37,428 nucleotides of DNA from NCBI GenBank assembly GCA_023249645.1, contig JAHFCF010000023.1:1-37428 (forward strand), written 5' to 3'. Positions 25,053 to 32,701 of the stretch are shown here, piece after piece. The DNA is from Elusimicrobiota bacterium (GTDB lineage: Bacteria > Elusimicrobiota > Elusimicrobia > UBA1565 > UBA9628). Each line of letters opens with the position of its first letter. Within the stretch, counting starts at the first letter, position 1. The notes under the pieces are model-generated. The model did no database searches. It was not told the origin of the DNA and worked only from the letters and a program-made list of their open reading frames with translations. Position numbers and translations under genes: made by a program.

Positions 25053-25814
25053 CTAAGGTTTCGTGAGCCGGCGGACCCGGCACAGCAGCTCGGCAATCGG
25101 CGGCGCGGGCTGATCCTCGGCAAGACGCGCCAGGCCTTTGAGAAGGCCGCTGCGGAAGACTTTGATGCGCTGATAAACCTCCGGACCGCTCAGCGGGGGG
25201 TCCAGAGCGAAATCGCAGGACTGCTCGCGCGGTTCGGTGCCCGAGGCGCTGATGAGCAGGCCTTCCGCCGTCGCCCCACCGTCAAGGCGCTGGGCGCGCG
25301 CGACCATATCCTCCAGCGTGAGGCCCTCGCCGTTCTCGAGGATCCACAGCACATCATAGAGGTCCTTCTCGCTGCAGCGGCTCACCAGAGCCGCCGCCTT
25401 CATCATCAGCAAGGTGTCGAAGTCGGCGACCATCAAGTCGTCTCGGAGTTTTATGCTCCGGCCGATCTCATGCAGATGCTCATGGAGGACGACGTCCGCT
25501 TTGAAAGAATGTCCCTCAAGTTCCAACTGCGCCCGGAAGAACTGGGCCGAATGGGCCAGAATGGCGAGCCGCGCGCCGATCGTCTCCAGCGAACGCACGG
25601 CAAGCACCGCCGCTTCCTGGCTCGTCGCGTTTTTAGTGAAGAGGTCCACGTCGTCCGAGCGCCTGTGCCCCGCATAGAAGCCGGCCAAGGCGCTGCCGCC
25701 CGCGAGCATGCAGCCTTCCAGCCTTTGGGCGAATATGTGCCGCAGCGCGCGCAGGAGCGGCCTGGGCAAAGCGCGCTCGGCTAGGCTGTCGTCGGGAGAT
25801 TTCTGAGGAGCCAT
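25053..25814 (-). CDS. AbiEii-type nucleotidyltransferase, likely toxin
   Basis: A 253-residue protein read from the ATG at 25814; in-frame sequence further upstream only runs antisense through the regulator gene. The nucleotidyltransferase motif is at about residues 36-56: LAGGSALAGFYAGHRRSDDV followed by DLF, with GGS and the D-x-D metal pair. SEKDLYDVLWIL matches the KD-Y-D motif of AbiEii proteins. Known relatives are toxins that inactivate tRNAs by nucleotide addition. It overlaps the upstream XRE gene by 34 bp, as in toxin-antitoxin pairs. The function as a toxin is inferred. Confidence 0.85.
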   Translation of the reverse strand: MAPQKSPDDSLAERALPRPLLRALRHIFAQRLEGCMLAGGSALAGFYAGHRRSDDVDLFTKNATSQEAAVLAVRSLETIGARLAILAHSAQFFRAQLELEGHSFKADVVLHEHLHEIGRSIKLRDDLMVADFDTLLMMKAAALVSRCSEKDLYDVLWILENGEGLTLEDMVARAQRLDGGATAEGLLISASGTEPREQSCDFALDPPLSGPEVYQRIKVFRSGLLKGLARLAEDQPAPPIAELLCRVRRLTKP

Positions 25815-26260
25815 AGGCGTTCCAGGTTTTGCCGCCGGCCGGGAGGCAGGAAGCGCTGGTAGTCGGGGAAGAGCGACCACACGGAGCGTCCCGCGGCTTT
25901 GGCCGCCGCGTAAAGCCCATAGACTTCGACAAGACGGGCCAGGGCCTGTAATTCGCGGCGGCACGCGGCGACGGCGAAGGATTCCAGATCAGGATAGAGA
26001 CGATCCCAAAGAAGGGCCGTCTGCGTCAAACGCCTCTGTTCTCCCATGTCCGGCAGCGGTTGGGTCAGATCTTCTGCGGTGACCTTCAGCGCTTTGCAGA
26101 GATTCATCAAGCGGCTGGATTGAACATCAGCGAAACCGTTGCGGGCGGATTTAAACCAAAGCGATACGGCCTGGCGTGATGTGCCGGCCAAGCGCGCCAG
26201 ATCGCTTTGATTGAGGCCTTGCGCTGCGGCGGCTATTTTTAGAGTCTTTATGTTAATCAT
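25781..26260 (-). CDS. XRE-family regulator, likely antitoxin of the AbiEii pair
   Basis: A 159-residue protein. An XRE-type helix-turn-helix is at about residues 5-65 (GLNQSDLARLAGTSRQAVSL, then LCKALKVTAEDLTQPLPD). The C-terminal about 90 residues are helical, with LARLVEVYGLYAAAKAAGRS, and may contact the nucleotidyltransferase. The gene has a near-consensus promoter whose predicted RNA start is only about 5 nt before the ATG, and no Shine-Dalgarno, so it may be translated from a near-leaderless mRNA. The promoter overlaps an inverted repeat, suggesting autorepression. Confidence 0.85.
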   Translation of the reverse strand: MINIKTLKIAAAAQGLNQSDLARLAGTSRQAVSLWFKSARNGFADVQSSRLMNLCKALKVTAEDLTQPLPDMGEQRRLTQTALLWDRLYPDLESFAVAACRRELQALARLVEVYGLYAAAKAAGRSVWSLFPDYQRFLPPGRRQNLERLWLLRNLPTTA

Positions 26261-26264
26261 TTTC

Positions 26265-26300
26265 TATATAAAGTATAACATGTTTATATAGATTTGTCAA
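26265..26300 (-). promoter_or_regulatory. Promoter and inverted-repeat operator of the XRE/AbiEii pair
   Basis: Read on the minus strand, TTGACA (26295-26300) and TATACT (26272-26277) are separated by exactly 17 nt, a near-perfect sigma-70 type promoter. TATATAAA/TTTATATA (26265-26272 and 26283-26290, 10-nt spacer) is a perfect inverted repeat covering the -10 box and spacer. It is where an autoregulating XRE protein would bind. Transcription should begin near 26265, 5 nt before the start codon. Confidence 0.75.
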
Positions 26301-26681
26301 GTATACTAGACATAATAATTTTTTATTTTGCGCATAAATGCTTCCTTTTTTTACTTACAATGTACATTATCCTGAATTCTTCAGTTGAAATGAACGGCCA
26401 AAAGATTTTGCTTTAAAGAACGAACTCATCTCCTGAGAAAAAGTTCCCAAGATGACGGGGCATTGTCGAAAAGTTATTATTTTATAATCATTATTTTTAT
26501 TTTACCTCCAGCGCTGGCGGTATTCGAAAAAAAATACTTATAAAATAATGATAATTCGATAAATTGGTGGCATTTTTTTGAAAACATCCAGATAAATCAT
26601 GCTGGGCTCAAGTGAAAAAACGAAGGACAGAATTATTTGGCCACTTCCTATGAGGAAAGGCGGTCAACTGAACTTTTCAGG
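26301..26681. other. AT-rich intergenic island
   Basis: About 380 bp without a convincing gene, strongly AT-rich with long A and T runs, unlike the GC-rich surroundings. It separates the 3' end of the secreted-protein gene from the promoter of the XRE gene. It holds a large imperfect inverted repeat at 26466-26559 and small stems near 26650-26680 that might end the upstream gene. No tRNA, integrase or transposase is visible. The composition suggests acquired DNA. Confidence 0.6.
26466..26559. repeat. Large imperfect inverted repeat with GC-rich core
   Basis: Outer arms TCGAA (26466-26470) and TTCGA (26555-26559) and inner arms ATTATTTTATAA (26476-26487) and TTATAAAATAAT (26538-26549) are perfect. 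They are separated by equal 5-nt unpaired stretches. The centre, ACCTCCAGCGCTGGCGGT (26505-26522), is itself palindromic apart from one base pair. This nested symmetry could be a MITE-like remnant, a recombination site or a protein-binding cruciform. Confidence 0.65.
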
Positions 26682-28406
26682 TTATTTCTTGCGCCGATGC
26701 CAGGCAAAAAAGGTCAAGAGCTTCTTTGGGTCTAGCCTGTAGTGGGTCCCTATCCCTTCGTAGAATCCATAGCGCTCGATCATGTCAGGGAGGAGTTCCG
26801 AGAAAAAAATGGTGTTTTCTTTCTCCCAATCAGGCGAGTGCGGAGGAATTGCAGCGGCGCTTTCCAGATGTGTAAGATAAAAATCGACGCTGGCCTTGGT
26901 GTCGTCGACAAAAGGGGAGTGCTGATAGCCCATCCAGTTGTTGGTCCCGATTTGATAGTGTTCCCCCAGGTATTCAAACTTTAAGCCCATGTCTCGGTAT
27001 ATCATGGCCACAGCCATCTTGAGGGGTTCAGCCAGGATCTGATGAGTGAGGCCAGCGCCAAGGACAAGGTCGTTGTCCTCGGCCAGGACTGTGCGCAGGT
27101 CTTCTGATGGGCCAAGGAAGCCGGAGGAGGACATCTGCCCTGGCTTCATGCGCTGCTCCAAAGAGTGAATTTCCTGGCCATTGAGGGCTCCGATCTCGCG
27201 GATCAGCGTCGTTGGGTTGACGCCGTTGATTTTAAATCCAGTGGGTTCGGGGCGGACTTTGGGACTCTTAACCCCTAGATCTCCGGGCTGGGGGGGTCTA
27301 AGAAAAAGTTGATTGTCCATTTGGCTTTCGTCGGAGACTTGAAAGCGCAGTAAATCGTTGGCGAGCGTTATTGCTCCATCGTTGACAAGTCCCCGTCCTA
27401 GGATATGCGTCTTGTCGGTAATTTGATTCGCGAGGGCCTGCTTTGCATCTTCGAGAACAAATTTAAACCTATTTCCACTGATGAGGACCAGGATCTCCCG
27501 AGGGGTCCATGGCGCGGGATCCGGTACGGTGAATTTGTAAAGATCCGGCCTGCCGTGAACTGGCCTGAATCCTGCGTCGATCAACTGCTGGGAGATGGGC
27601 TTGATCTTGGGGGGCAAGGGCTCATTGAAGGGTCCTGAGTGTCCAATAGATTCCGATAAGAGAAAATCTTTTCCGTCTATTTTTTTTTCTTTAGAGATGA
27701 ATTCAGCCTGCCCAAACTCATTTCTTCGCACAAAAAATATGTTGCGAGGCTGGAGGTAGGGGATGCCAAGGCTCACGCCTCGGTGGGGGAAGAGTAATTT
27801 AAGTCGCCCCTGGCCGGCGCTCTCGAAGAAAAAATTGCCCTTGCGATATAGGCCGCTTTTGCCTATGGGCCGAAACCCCGCAGACACAAGCTCCTCGATG
27901 GCGGAATCGTTTTTGGAAACAGGAGCTGGTTCCGGCACGACGACGGGAAGGGCCGATGTTGTATCTGGGCCCGAGAGGGAAGCATTGTCGAAGGTTCGGC
28001 CCAATATTGTGGAAATGGCAAGGATATTGTTGTTCGGAAGTTGATCGCGCAGCGCCAGAGCCATCTTTCGCGTGACCGGGATGATCCTGCTCCACCAGTC
28101 ACCCCGCTTGCCTTGAGGGATCGCGAGGGCTCGGGCGCCTGCTTTTAGGGTTTGGGGAATGAGGATGTTTTCTTTACCGAGGGGTAGAAGGACTATCGGG
28201 CCTTGATTAAAGACGATGGGGGCCAGAATTCTATGCTTATGGATATCGTCTGGCAGGCCTGTGTTTGGCGGAAGCTCAGTGGCGTTGATCTTCGGCGTGA
28301 AAACAACGGCGGAGGGAGGCAGGCCTTTGAGTTCAATGGGAGTTGCTCCAAAAACCGTGACAGCAGCCAGCAGCAATGCCGCAGTGAGAGGGAAAATCCT
28401 ATCCAT
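26682..28406 (-). CDS. Secreted protein of unknown function with an internal repeat
   Basis: 574 residues from the ATG at 28406, with a signal peptide MDRIFPLTAALLLAAVTVFG. I recognise no family. Two related segments occur at about residues 170-188 (IEELVSAGFRPIGKSGLYR) and 273-291 (QQLIDAGFRPVHGRPDLYK), each followed by beta-rich sequence. The C-terminal about 130 residues contain Trp/Tyr/His-rich stretches (YQIGTNNWMGYQHSPF). It has lower GC and different codon use from its neighbours, so transfer is possible. TATACT at 28414-28419 ends 7 nt before the ATG on this strand, with no good -35. Confidence 0.75.
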   Translation of the reverse strand: MDRIFPLTAALLLAAVTVFGATPIELKGLPPSAVVFTPKINATELPPNTGLPDDIHKHRILAPIVFNQGPIVLLPLGKENILIPQTLKAGARALAIPQGKRGDWWSRIIPVTRKMALALRDQLPNNNILAISTILGRTFDNASLSGPDTTSALPVVVPEPAPVSKNDSAIEELVSAGFRPIGKSGLYRKGNFFFESAGQGRLKLLFPHRGVSLGIPYLQPRNIFFVRRNEFGQAEFISKEKKIDGKDFLLSESIGHSGPFNEPLPPKIKPISQQLIDAGFRPVHGRPDLYKFTVPDPAPWTPREILVLISGNRFKFVLEDAKQALANQITDKTHILGRGLVNDGAITLANDLLRFQVSDESQMDNQLFLRPPQPGDLGVKSPKVRPEPTGFKINGVNPTTLIREIGALNGQEIHSLEQRMKPGQMSSSGFLGPSEDLRTVLAEDNDLVLGAGLTHQILAEPLKMAVAMIYRDMGLKFEYLGEHYQIGTNNWMGYQHSPFVDDTKASVDFYLTHLESAAAIPPHSPDWEKENTIFFSELLPDMIERYGFYEGIGTHYRLDPKKLLTFFAWHRRKK

Positions 28407-28603
28407 AGGGCATAGTATAACGGGGTCCGCCGGATGGTCCTGGGCCAAAAGGGCAAGGGACAGGCGGCAGAGGACCTAGGTCAAAATAGGTCTTTGGTCC
28501 TAGCTGGACTGCAAAGATAAATAAGTAATAGGACATTCCCAAAATGATTGTATGCCCGGGCTGGGCCAGTGCCGGGGTGTCCGCGCTGGGGGACAAAAAA
28601 AGC

Positions 28604-28632
28604 TTGACTTTCCCAAGCCATTCTATTAGAAT
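28604..28632 (+). promoter_or_regulatory. Promoter of the microcompartment operon
   Basis: TTGACT (28604-28609) and TAGAAT (28627-28632) are spaced by 17 nt, so transcription should start near 28639, about 40 nt before the tpiA ATG. It is the only good promoter in the 272-bp gap between the divergent secreted-protein gene and tpiA. The rest of the gap holds a 6-bp inverted repeat (AGGACC at 28471 and GGTCCT at 28496) of unclear meaning. Confidence 0.7.
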
Positions 28633-28645
28633 TATATGTAGCAGA

Positions 28646-28664
28646 TGTGGCCAAAATGGCCACA
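28646..28664 (+). promoter_or_regulatory. 19-bp palindrome in the tpiA leader, candidate operator
   Basis: TGTGGCCA/TGGCCACA flank AAA: a perfect 8-bp inverted repeat at about +8 to +26 of the predicted transcript, just before AGGAGG (28668-28673). As DNA it could be a repressor site for sugar-phosphate control of the BMC operon. As RNA it could form a stem beside the ribosome-binding site. No regulator gene is in the window. Confidence 0.6.
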
Positions 28665-28678
28665 CCTAGGAGGCTTTC

Positions 28679-29458
28679 ATGTCCTCGCCCAAGCGCCGCC
28701 CTCTCATCGCAGGCAATTGGAAGATGAATCTGAGCCTCGCCCAATCCGTTGAATTGGCCAAGGCGATCAAGGATGGGACCAAGAACTCTCCGGCCGATGT
28801 TGCTGTCTGCGTGCCCTTCACCGCCATCCCCGTCGTGGCCGAGGTCTTGAAAGGAAGCCAGGTGCGTTTGGGCGGGCAGGACCTTTACTGGGAAGCCCAA
28901 GGCGCTTATACCGGCGAAATATCAGCCGGACAGCTTGTGGACGCGGGAGCCTCAACCGTCATCATCGGTCATTCCGAGCGGCGGCGGCTTTTCAACGAAA
29001 CGGACGAGGCGGTTCAAAAGAAGCTCAAGTCCGCCCTCGCTGCCAAGCTCGTGCCGATCGTCTGCGTGGGAGAGACGCTCGATGAGCGTCAGACCCAGAA
29101 AACCTGGCGGGTCCTTGAGACCCAGATGGTCGGGGCCTTGAGGGGCTTCAAGCCCGAAGAACTCGGCCCGGTCATCATCGCCTACGAGCCGGTCTGGGCC
29201 ATCGGCACTGGTCAGACCGCAACCCCAACCCAGGCGCAGGAGGCCCATAATTTCCTGCGCAAGCAGGCAGGCAAGATAGTTGGAGAGGCTTTCTCATCTT
29301 CTGTGCGCATCCTCTACGGAGGCTCGGTCACGGCTGAGAACGTCGACACCCTGATGGCTCAGCCCGACGTGGACGGCGCGTTGGTCGGCGGGGCGAGCCT
29401 CAAGGCGCCCTCTTTTGTGCGGATCGCCAATTTCCAAGTCCCGGTGAGAGGCGCTTGA
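28679..29458 (+). CDS. tpiA: Triose-phosphate isomerase, first gene of the BMC operon
   Basis: A complete 259-residue TIM barrel. Catalytic residues are present: Asn/Lys in IAGNWKMN, His in VIIGHSERRRLF and Glu in IIAYEPVWAIGTGQTATP, followed by phosphate loops ILYGGSV and GALVGGASL. It interconverts glyceraldehyde-3-phosphate and dihydroxyacetone phosphate. In this operon it would take the glyceraldehyde-3-phosphate made by DeoC into glycolysis. No encapsulation-like helix is seen, so it probably works in the cytosol. AGGAGG lies 5 nt before the ATG. Confidence 0.96.
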   Translation: MSSPKRRPLIAGNWKMNLSLAQSVELAKAIKDGTKNSPADVAVCVPFTAIPVVAEVLKGSQVRLGGQDLYWEAQGAYTGEISAGQLVDAGASTVIIGHSERRRLFNETDEAVQKKLKSALAAKLVPIVCVGETLDERQTQKTWRVLETQMVGALRGFKPEELGPVIIAYEPVWAIGTGQTATPTQAQEAHNFLRKQAGKIVGEAFSSSVRILYGGSVTAENVDTLMAQPDVDGALVGGASLKAPSFVRIANFQVPVRGA

Positions 29459-30093
29459 TGGACACAGAGGCCCTGATCGGCGATTTGACCGCGGAACTTT
29501 CCAGGCGGCTCAAGCGCTCCCAGGTCCAGGTCCCCATCGGTGTCTCCAATCGCCATGCGCACGTCACGCAAGAGCATTTTAAGATCCTTTTCGGCTCCAG
29601 CGCGGCCCTTTCCAGGCTTCGCGACCTTAAGCAGGTCGGCCAATACGCGGCCAATGAGAAGATCGACATCGTGGGGCCCAAGGGCACGCTCCGGGGAGTG
29701 CGCCTTCTGGGGCCTTGCCGCTCCAAGACCCAGGCTGAGATCTCCATGACCGATGCCATCGTTCTGGGAGTGAAGGCGCCGGTCCGCGAGTCCGGGGATC
29801 TGGCGCGTTCCTCGTCGTTGCGGCTGGTGGGGCCTCAGGGAAGCGTCGAGGTGAAGGAAGGACTCATCATCGCCCACCGACATCTGCACGCCTCCACCGC
29901 TGAAGCCGCGGCTTTGGGAGTTTCCAACGGCGAAGTCGTGCGCGCGCGCGTGGGGCGCAGCGGCGAGAGGGAGACTATTTTTGAGGCCGTCGTGGTCCGC
30001 GTGTCCGACCAGTTCCGTCTGGAGCTGCACTTAGACACCGACGAGGCCAATGCCGCGGGCGTGGCGAACGGCGACGCGGCCTACATCGTATAG
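29458..30093 (+). CDS. pduL: PduL-type phosphate acyltransferase
   Basis: A 211-residue PduL making acyl-phosphate from acyl-CoA. The zinc-site histidines are in VPIGVSNRHAHVT, IIAHRHLHAS and LELHLDTDEAN. Other family stretches are RDLKQVGQYAANEKIDIVGP and VRLLGPCRSKTQAEISMTDA. The N-terminal MDTEALIGDLTAELSRRLKR looks like an amphipathic encapsulation helix. I use the ATG at 29458, which shares its A with the tpiA TGA; a TTG one codon earlier is possible. In the lumen it would recycle CoA for the aldehyde dehydrogenase. Confidence 0.95.
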   Translation: MDTEALIGDLTAELSRRLKRSQVQVPIGVSNRHAHVTQEHFKILFGSSAALSRLRDLKQVGQYAANEKIDIVGPKGTLRGVRLLGPCRSKTQAEISMTDAIVLGVKAPVRESGDLARSSSLRLVGPQGSVEVKEGLIIAHRHLHASTAEAAALGVSNGEVVRARVGRSGERETIFEAVVVRVSDQFRLELHLDTDEANAAGVANGDAAYIV

Positions 30094-30102
30094 GAGGAAC
30101 AC

Positions 30103-30399
30103 ATGAACGCACTAGGAATGATCGAGACGCGAGGGCTGGTGGCCTGCGTGGAAGCGGCCGATGCCGCTGTCAAGGCCGCGGACGTGAGGCTCGTGGGTTA
30201 TGAGAAGGTCGGCACCGGCCTGGTGACGATCCTTTTCCGCGGAGAGGTCGCGGCCTGCAAGGCGGCCTGCGATTCAGGCGCCGCCGCGGCGCAGAAGGTC
30301 GGGGAGCTCGTGGCCTGCCATGTGATCCCTCAGCCGCATCAGGATCTCGAAGGCAAGATGCCCATCTCCCTGCCCGAGACGCTGGCCCGCCGCAAGTAA
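30103..30399 (+). CDS. BMC-H hexameric shell protein
   Basis: A 98-residue single-domain BMC protein of the PduA/EutM kind: [20 protein letters not shown], then [20 protein letters not shown] and [17 protein letters not shown] is the central pore loop. Hexamers tile the shell facets and pass small metabolites. GGAGGA 8 nt before the ATG is strong, fitting high expression. It is closely similar to the second BMC-H at 35161. Confidence 0.95.
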   Translation: MNALGMIETRGLVACVEAADAAVKAADVRLVGYEKVGTGLVTILFRGEVAACKAACDSGAAAAQKVGELVACHVIPQPHQDLEGKMPISLPETLARRK

Positions 30400-30410
30400 G
30401 AGCTCTCGCC

Positions 30411-30719
30411 ATGATCTTCGCGCGCGTCTCTGGGAGCGTCGTCTGCACCCAGAAGGACGAGAAGCTCGTCGGGTGCAAGCTCCTTTTGGTGCAGCCCGTG
30501 GACTTAGCGGGCGCGGCCAAGGGGAGTCCCCTCGTGGCCGTGGACGCGGTGGGGGCCGGCGCGGGGGAGTTGGTGCTCCTCGTTCAGGGGTCCAGCGCTA
30601 GGCAGACCTCGCGCACCCAGGGCAACCCCGTGGATGCCGTCATCTTCGCCATCGTGGACACGGTGGAGCAGGGGGGCAAGGTGGTCTTTAAGAAATCGGA
30701 GGACCGGGATGCAGGCTGA
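30411..30719 (+). CDS. BMC-P pentameric vertex protein (EutN/CcmL family), copy 1
   Basis: A 102-residue EutN/CcmL-type protein: ARVSGSVVCTQKDEKLVGCK, LLLVQPVD, then VAVDAVGAGAGELVLLVQGS and VDAVIFAIVDTVE. Pentamers cap the vertices of the icosahedral shell. One of three BMC-P genes in the operon. Its last 11 nt overlap the aldehyde dehydrogenase start. Confidence 0.94.
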   Translation: MIFARVSGSVVCTQKDEKLVGCKLLLVQPVDLAGAAKGSPLVAVDAVGAGAGELVLLVQGSSARQTSRTQGNPVDAVIFAIVDTVEQGGKVVFKKSEDRDAG

Positions 30720-32142
30720 AGATATCGCCCAGATCGTCGGTGAAGTCTTGAGGCGCCTGGAGACCACGCAGGGGCTTGATCTCTCCGCCCCGTCCCCGAA
30801 GCCGGCGGGCGATGGCGTTGTCTATGCGACGGTGGATGAGGCTGTCGCCTCGTCCGCCCGGGCGCAGAAGGTCTTCCAGGAACAAGGCCTGGAGATGCGT
30901 CGGGCGGTCATCAAGGCCATGCGCCAGGTCTCCATTGCGAACGCCGAGCGCTGGGCGAATATGGCAGTTGAGGAGACAAAGATGGGTCGCACTGAGGACA
31001 AGACGCAGAAGAACCTTCTCAGCGCGACCCGCACTCCGGGAGTGGAGGACCTGCATTCCACGGCCTACACCGGCGACAAGGGCATGACCTTAGTCGAGTA
31101 CGCGCCCTTCGGGGTCGTGGCGGCGGTCACTCCCTCGACCAATCCGGTCGCGACCGTCATCTCAAACGCCATCGGCATACTCGCGGCCGGGAACTCCGTC
31201 GTGTTCGCGCCGCATCCGGCCGCGGCCAAGTGCTGCGCCGAGGCCATGCGCACCCTGGCGGGTGCCGCGGTCTCGGCCGGCGCGCCGTCGGGATTGATCG
31301 CGACCGTGGCTCCGGCCAGCCAAGAGACGACCCGGGCGCTTCTGGCCCATCTTGAGGTGCGGCTCAACATGGTGACGGGAGGTCCGGCCATCGTGAAGGT
31401 CGCCATGACCACGGGAAAGACCTGCAAGACCATCGCGGCCGGGCCCGGAAATCCGCCGGTCGTGGTGGACGAGACGGCGGTCTTCCCCAAGTGCGCCGAG
31501 GACATCGTCTTCGGCGCGAGCTTCGACAACAATGTCCTGTGCATCGCTGAAAAAGAAGTCATCGTGGTCGAGGCAGCCAAGGTCCGGTTCTTGGAGGCCA
31601 TGCGCCGCGATCCGCGGGCCTTCGAGCTTCAATCCGAGCAGGTGGATGCCCTGACGAAGCTCCTTATTAAGGAAGGCGGCAAGGGCTGCAAAGACCCGGT
31701 CTTGAACCGGACCTATGTGGGCCGCGACGCGGCGTTCATCGCCCAGGGCATCGGCCTTGAGGTTCCTGCGACCGTGCGGCTCTTGTGGGCCGAGGTCCCC
31801 AATGACCATCCCTGGGTCTGGACCGAACAGCTCATGCCGGTGTTGCCCGTGACCTGTGTTCCTGATGTCGATGCGGCCATCGAACTGGCTGTGCAGGCGG
31901 AGGGGGGGCATCACCACACCGCGTCCATGTACTCGACTTCCGTGCCCAATCTCTCCCGCATGGCGCGGCGCATGGCCTGCTCCATCTTCGTCAAGAACGC
32001 CCCGACCCTCTACGGCTTGGGCCTGGGCGAGGGCTATGCCTCGATGTCCATCGGCACTCCGACGGGAGACGGGATCACCAAGCCTTCGCATTTCGTCAGG
32101 CCTTTGCAGTGCAGTCTGGTCGGTTATTTTAGGATCGCGTGA
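30709..32142 (+). CDS. CoA-acylating aldehyde dehydrogenase, PduP/EutE-like
   Basis: 477 residues. An N-terminal amphipathic encapsulation-like helix (QAEDIAQIVGEVLRRLETT) is joined by a Pro-rich linker to the dehydrogenase. The NAD-binding part has VVAAVTPSTNPVATVISNAI. The catalytic Cys is at about 278 in FGASFDNNVLCIAEKE. It oxidises an aldehyde, here most likely acetaldehyde from DeoC, to acyl-CoA with NAD+. The ATG at 30709 is chosen because the helix matches BMC cargo and earlier in-frame codons lie in the BMC-P gene. Confidence 0.95.
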   Translation: MQAEDIAQIVGEVLRRLETTQGLDLSAPSPKPAGDGVVYATVDEAVASSARAQKVFQEQGLEMRRAVIKAMRQVSIANAERWANMAVEETKMGRTEDKTQKNLLSATRTPGVEDLHSTAYTGDKGMTLVEYAPFGVVAAVTPSTNPVATVISNAIGILAAGNSVVFAPHPAAAKCCAEAMRTLAGAAVSAGAPSGLIATVAPASQETTRALLAHLEVRLNMVTGGPAIVKVAMTTGKTCKTIAAGPGNPPVVVDETAVFPKCAEDIVFGASFDNNVLCIAEKEVIVVEAAKVRFLEAMRRDPRAFELQSEQVDALTKLLIKEGGKGCKDPVLNRTYVGRDAAFIAQGIGLEVPATVRLLWAEVPNDHPWVWTEQLMPVLPVTCVPDVDAAIELAVQAEGGHHHTASMYSTSVPNLSRMARRMACSIFVKNAPTLYGLGLGEGYASMSIGTPTGDGITKPSHFVRPLQCSLVGYFRIA

Positions 32143-32149
32143 GGTGAAC

Positions 32150-32701
32150 ATGCTTGCCAACATCGCCGTGGGACTTTTGGAATCATCCTCGATCGCCAAG
32201 GGCATCGAGGCGACGGATGCCATGTGCAAGATGGCCTCGGTCAAGCTTGCGCGCGCCGGGGTCATCGCCCGGGGCAAGTATGTGATCCTCATCACCGGCC
32301 CTGTGGGGGAGGTGGAGAGCTCTCTGCGCGCCGGCCGGCAGATCCTGGAGAAGGCCCTGATCGACGAGGTGCTCATCCGCAACGTCCATGGCCAGGTCCT
32401 GGAGACACTGGATAAGCGCGTGGCTGTCGAGAAGCTGGACGCGTTCGGCATCATCGAGACCAAGGACGCGATTGCGACCGTGCTGGCGGCCGACGCCGCG
32501 GCCAAGGCGGCCTCGGTGCGCTTGATCGAGACTAGGACATCCGTGGGCGGGGGCAAGGGCTATGTGACCATGGTCGGCGAGGTCGCAGCCGTGCGCTCGG
32601 CGGTGGCGGCCGGCATCGGGGCCGTGCCCGAGGAAGCGGTGGTCTCCCACGTGGTCATCCCGCAGGCCAATGTCCAGCTTTTGGAGACGGTGGGGAAATG
32701 A
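32150..32701 (+). CDS. BMC-T tandem-domain shell protein, PduT-like
   Basis: 183 residues with two BMC domains: the first starts IAVGLLESSSIAKGIEATDA, the second DAFGIIETKDAIATVLAADA. Segments such as DEVLIRNVHGQVLETL resemble PduT. PduT binds a 4Fe-4S cluster through a Cys in the first-domain pore loop; here the matching stretch reads AGVIARGKY without Cys. The second pore loop is SVGGGKGY. Trimers could form a larger pore. GAGGTGAAC precedes the ATG; the stop overlaps the next start by ATGA. Confidence 0.92.
   Translation: MLANIAVGLLESSSIAKGIEATDAMCKMASVKLARAGVIARGKYVILITGPVGEVESSLRAGRQILEKALIDEVLIRNVHGQVLETLDKRVAVEKLDAFGIIETKDAIATVLAADAAAKAASVRLIETRTSVGGGKGYVTMVGEVAAVRSAVAAGIGAVPEEAVVSHVVIPQANVQLLETVGK

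Noticed and set aside
28471-28501. AGGACC/GGTCCT inverted repeat before the BMC promoter
   Set aside because: Short arms with a 19-nt spacer and no link to a promoter box. Could be chance.
28578-28602. Stem GTCC/GGAC followed by an A-run upstream of tpiA
   Set aside because: The run is A on the + strand and would precede, not follow, the stem on the minus strand, so it is not a terminator on either strand.
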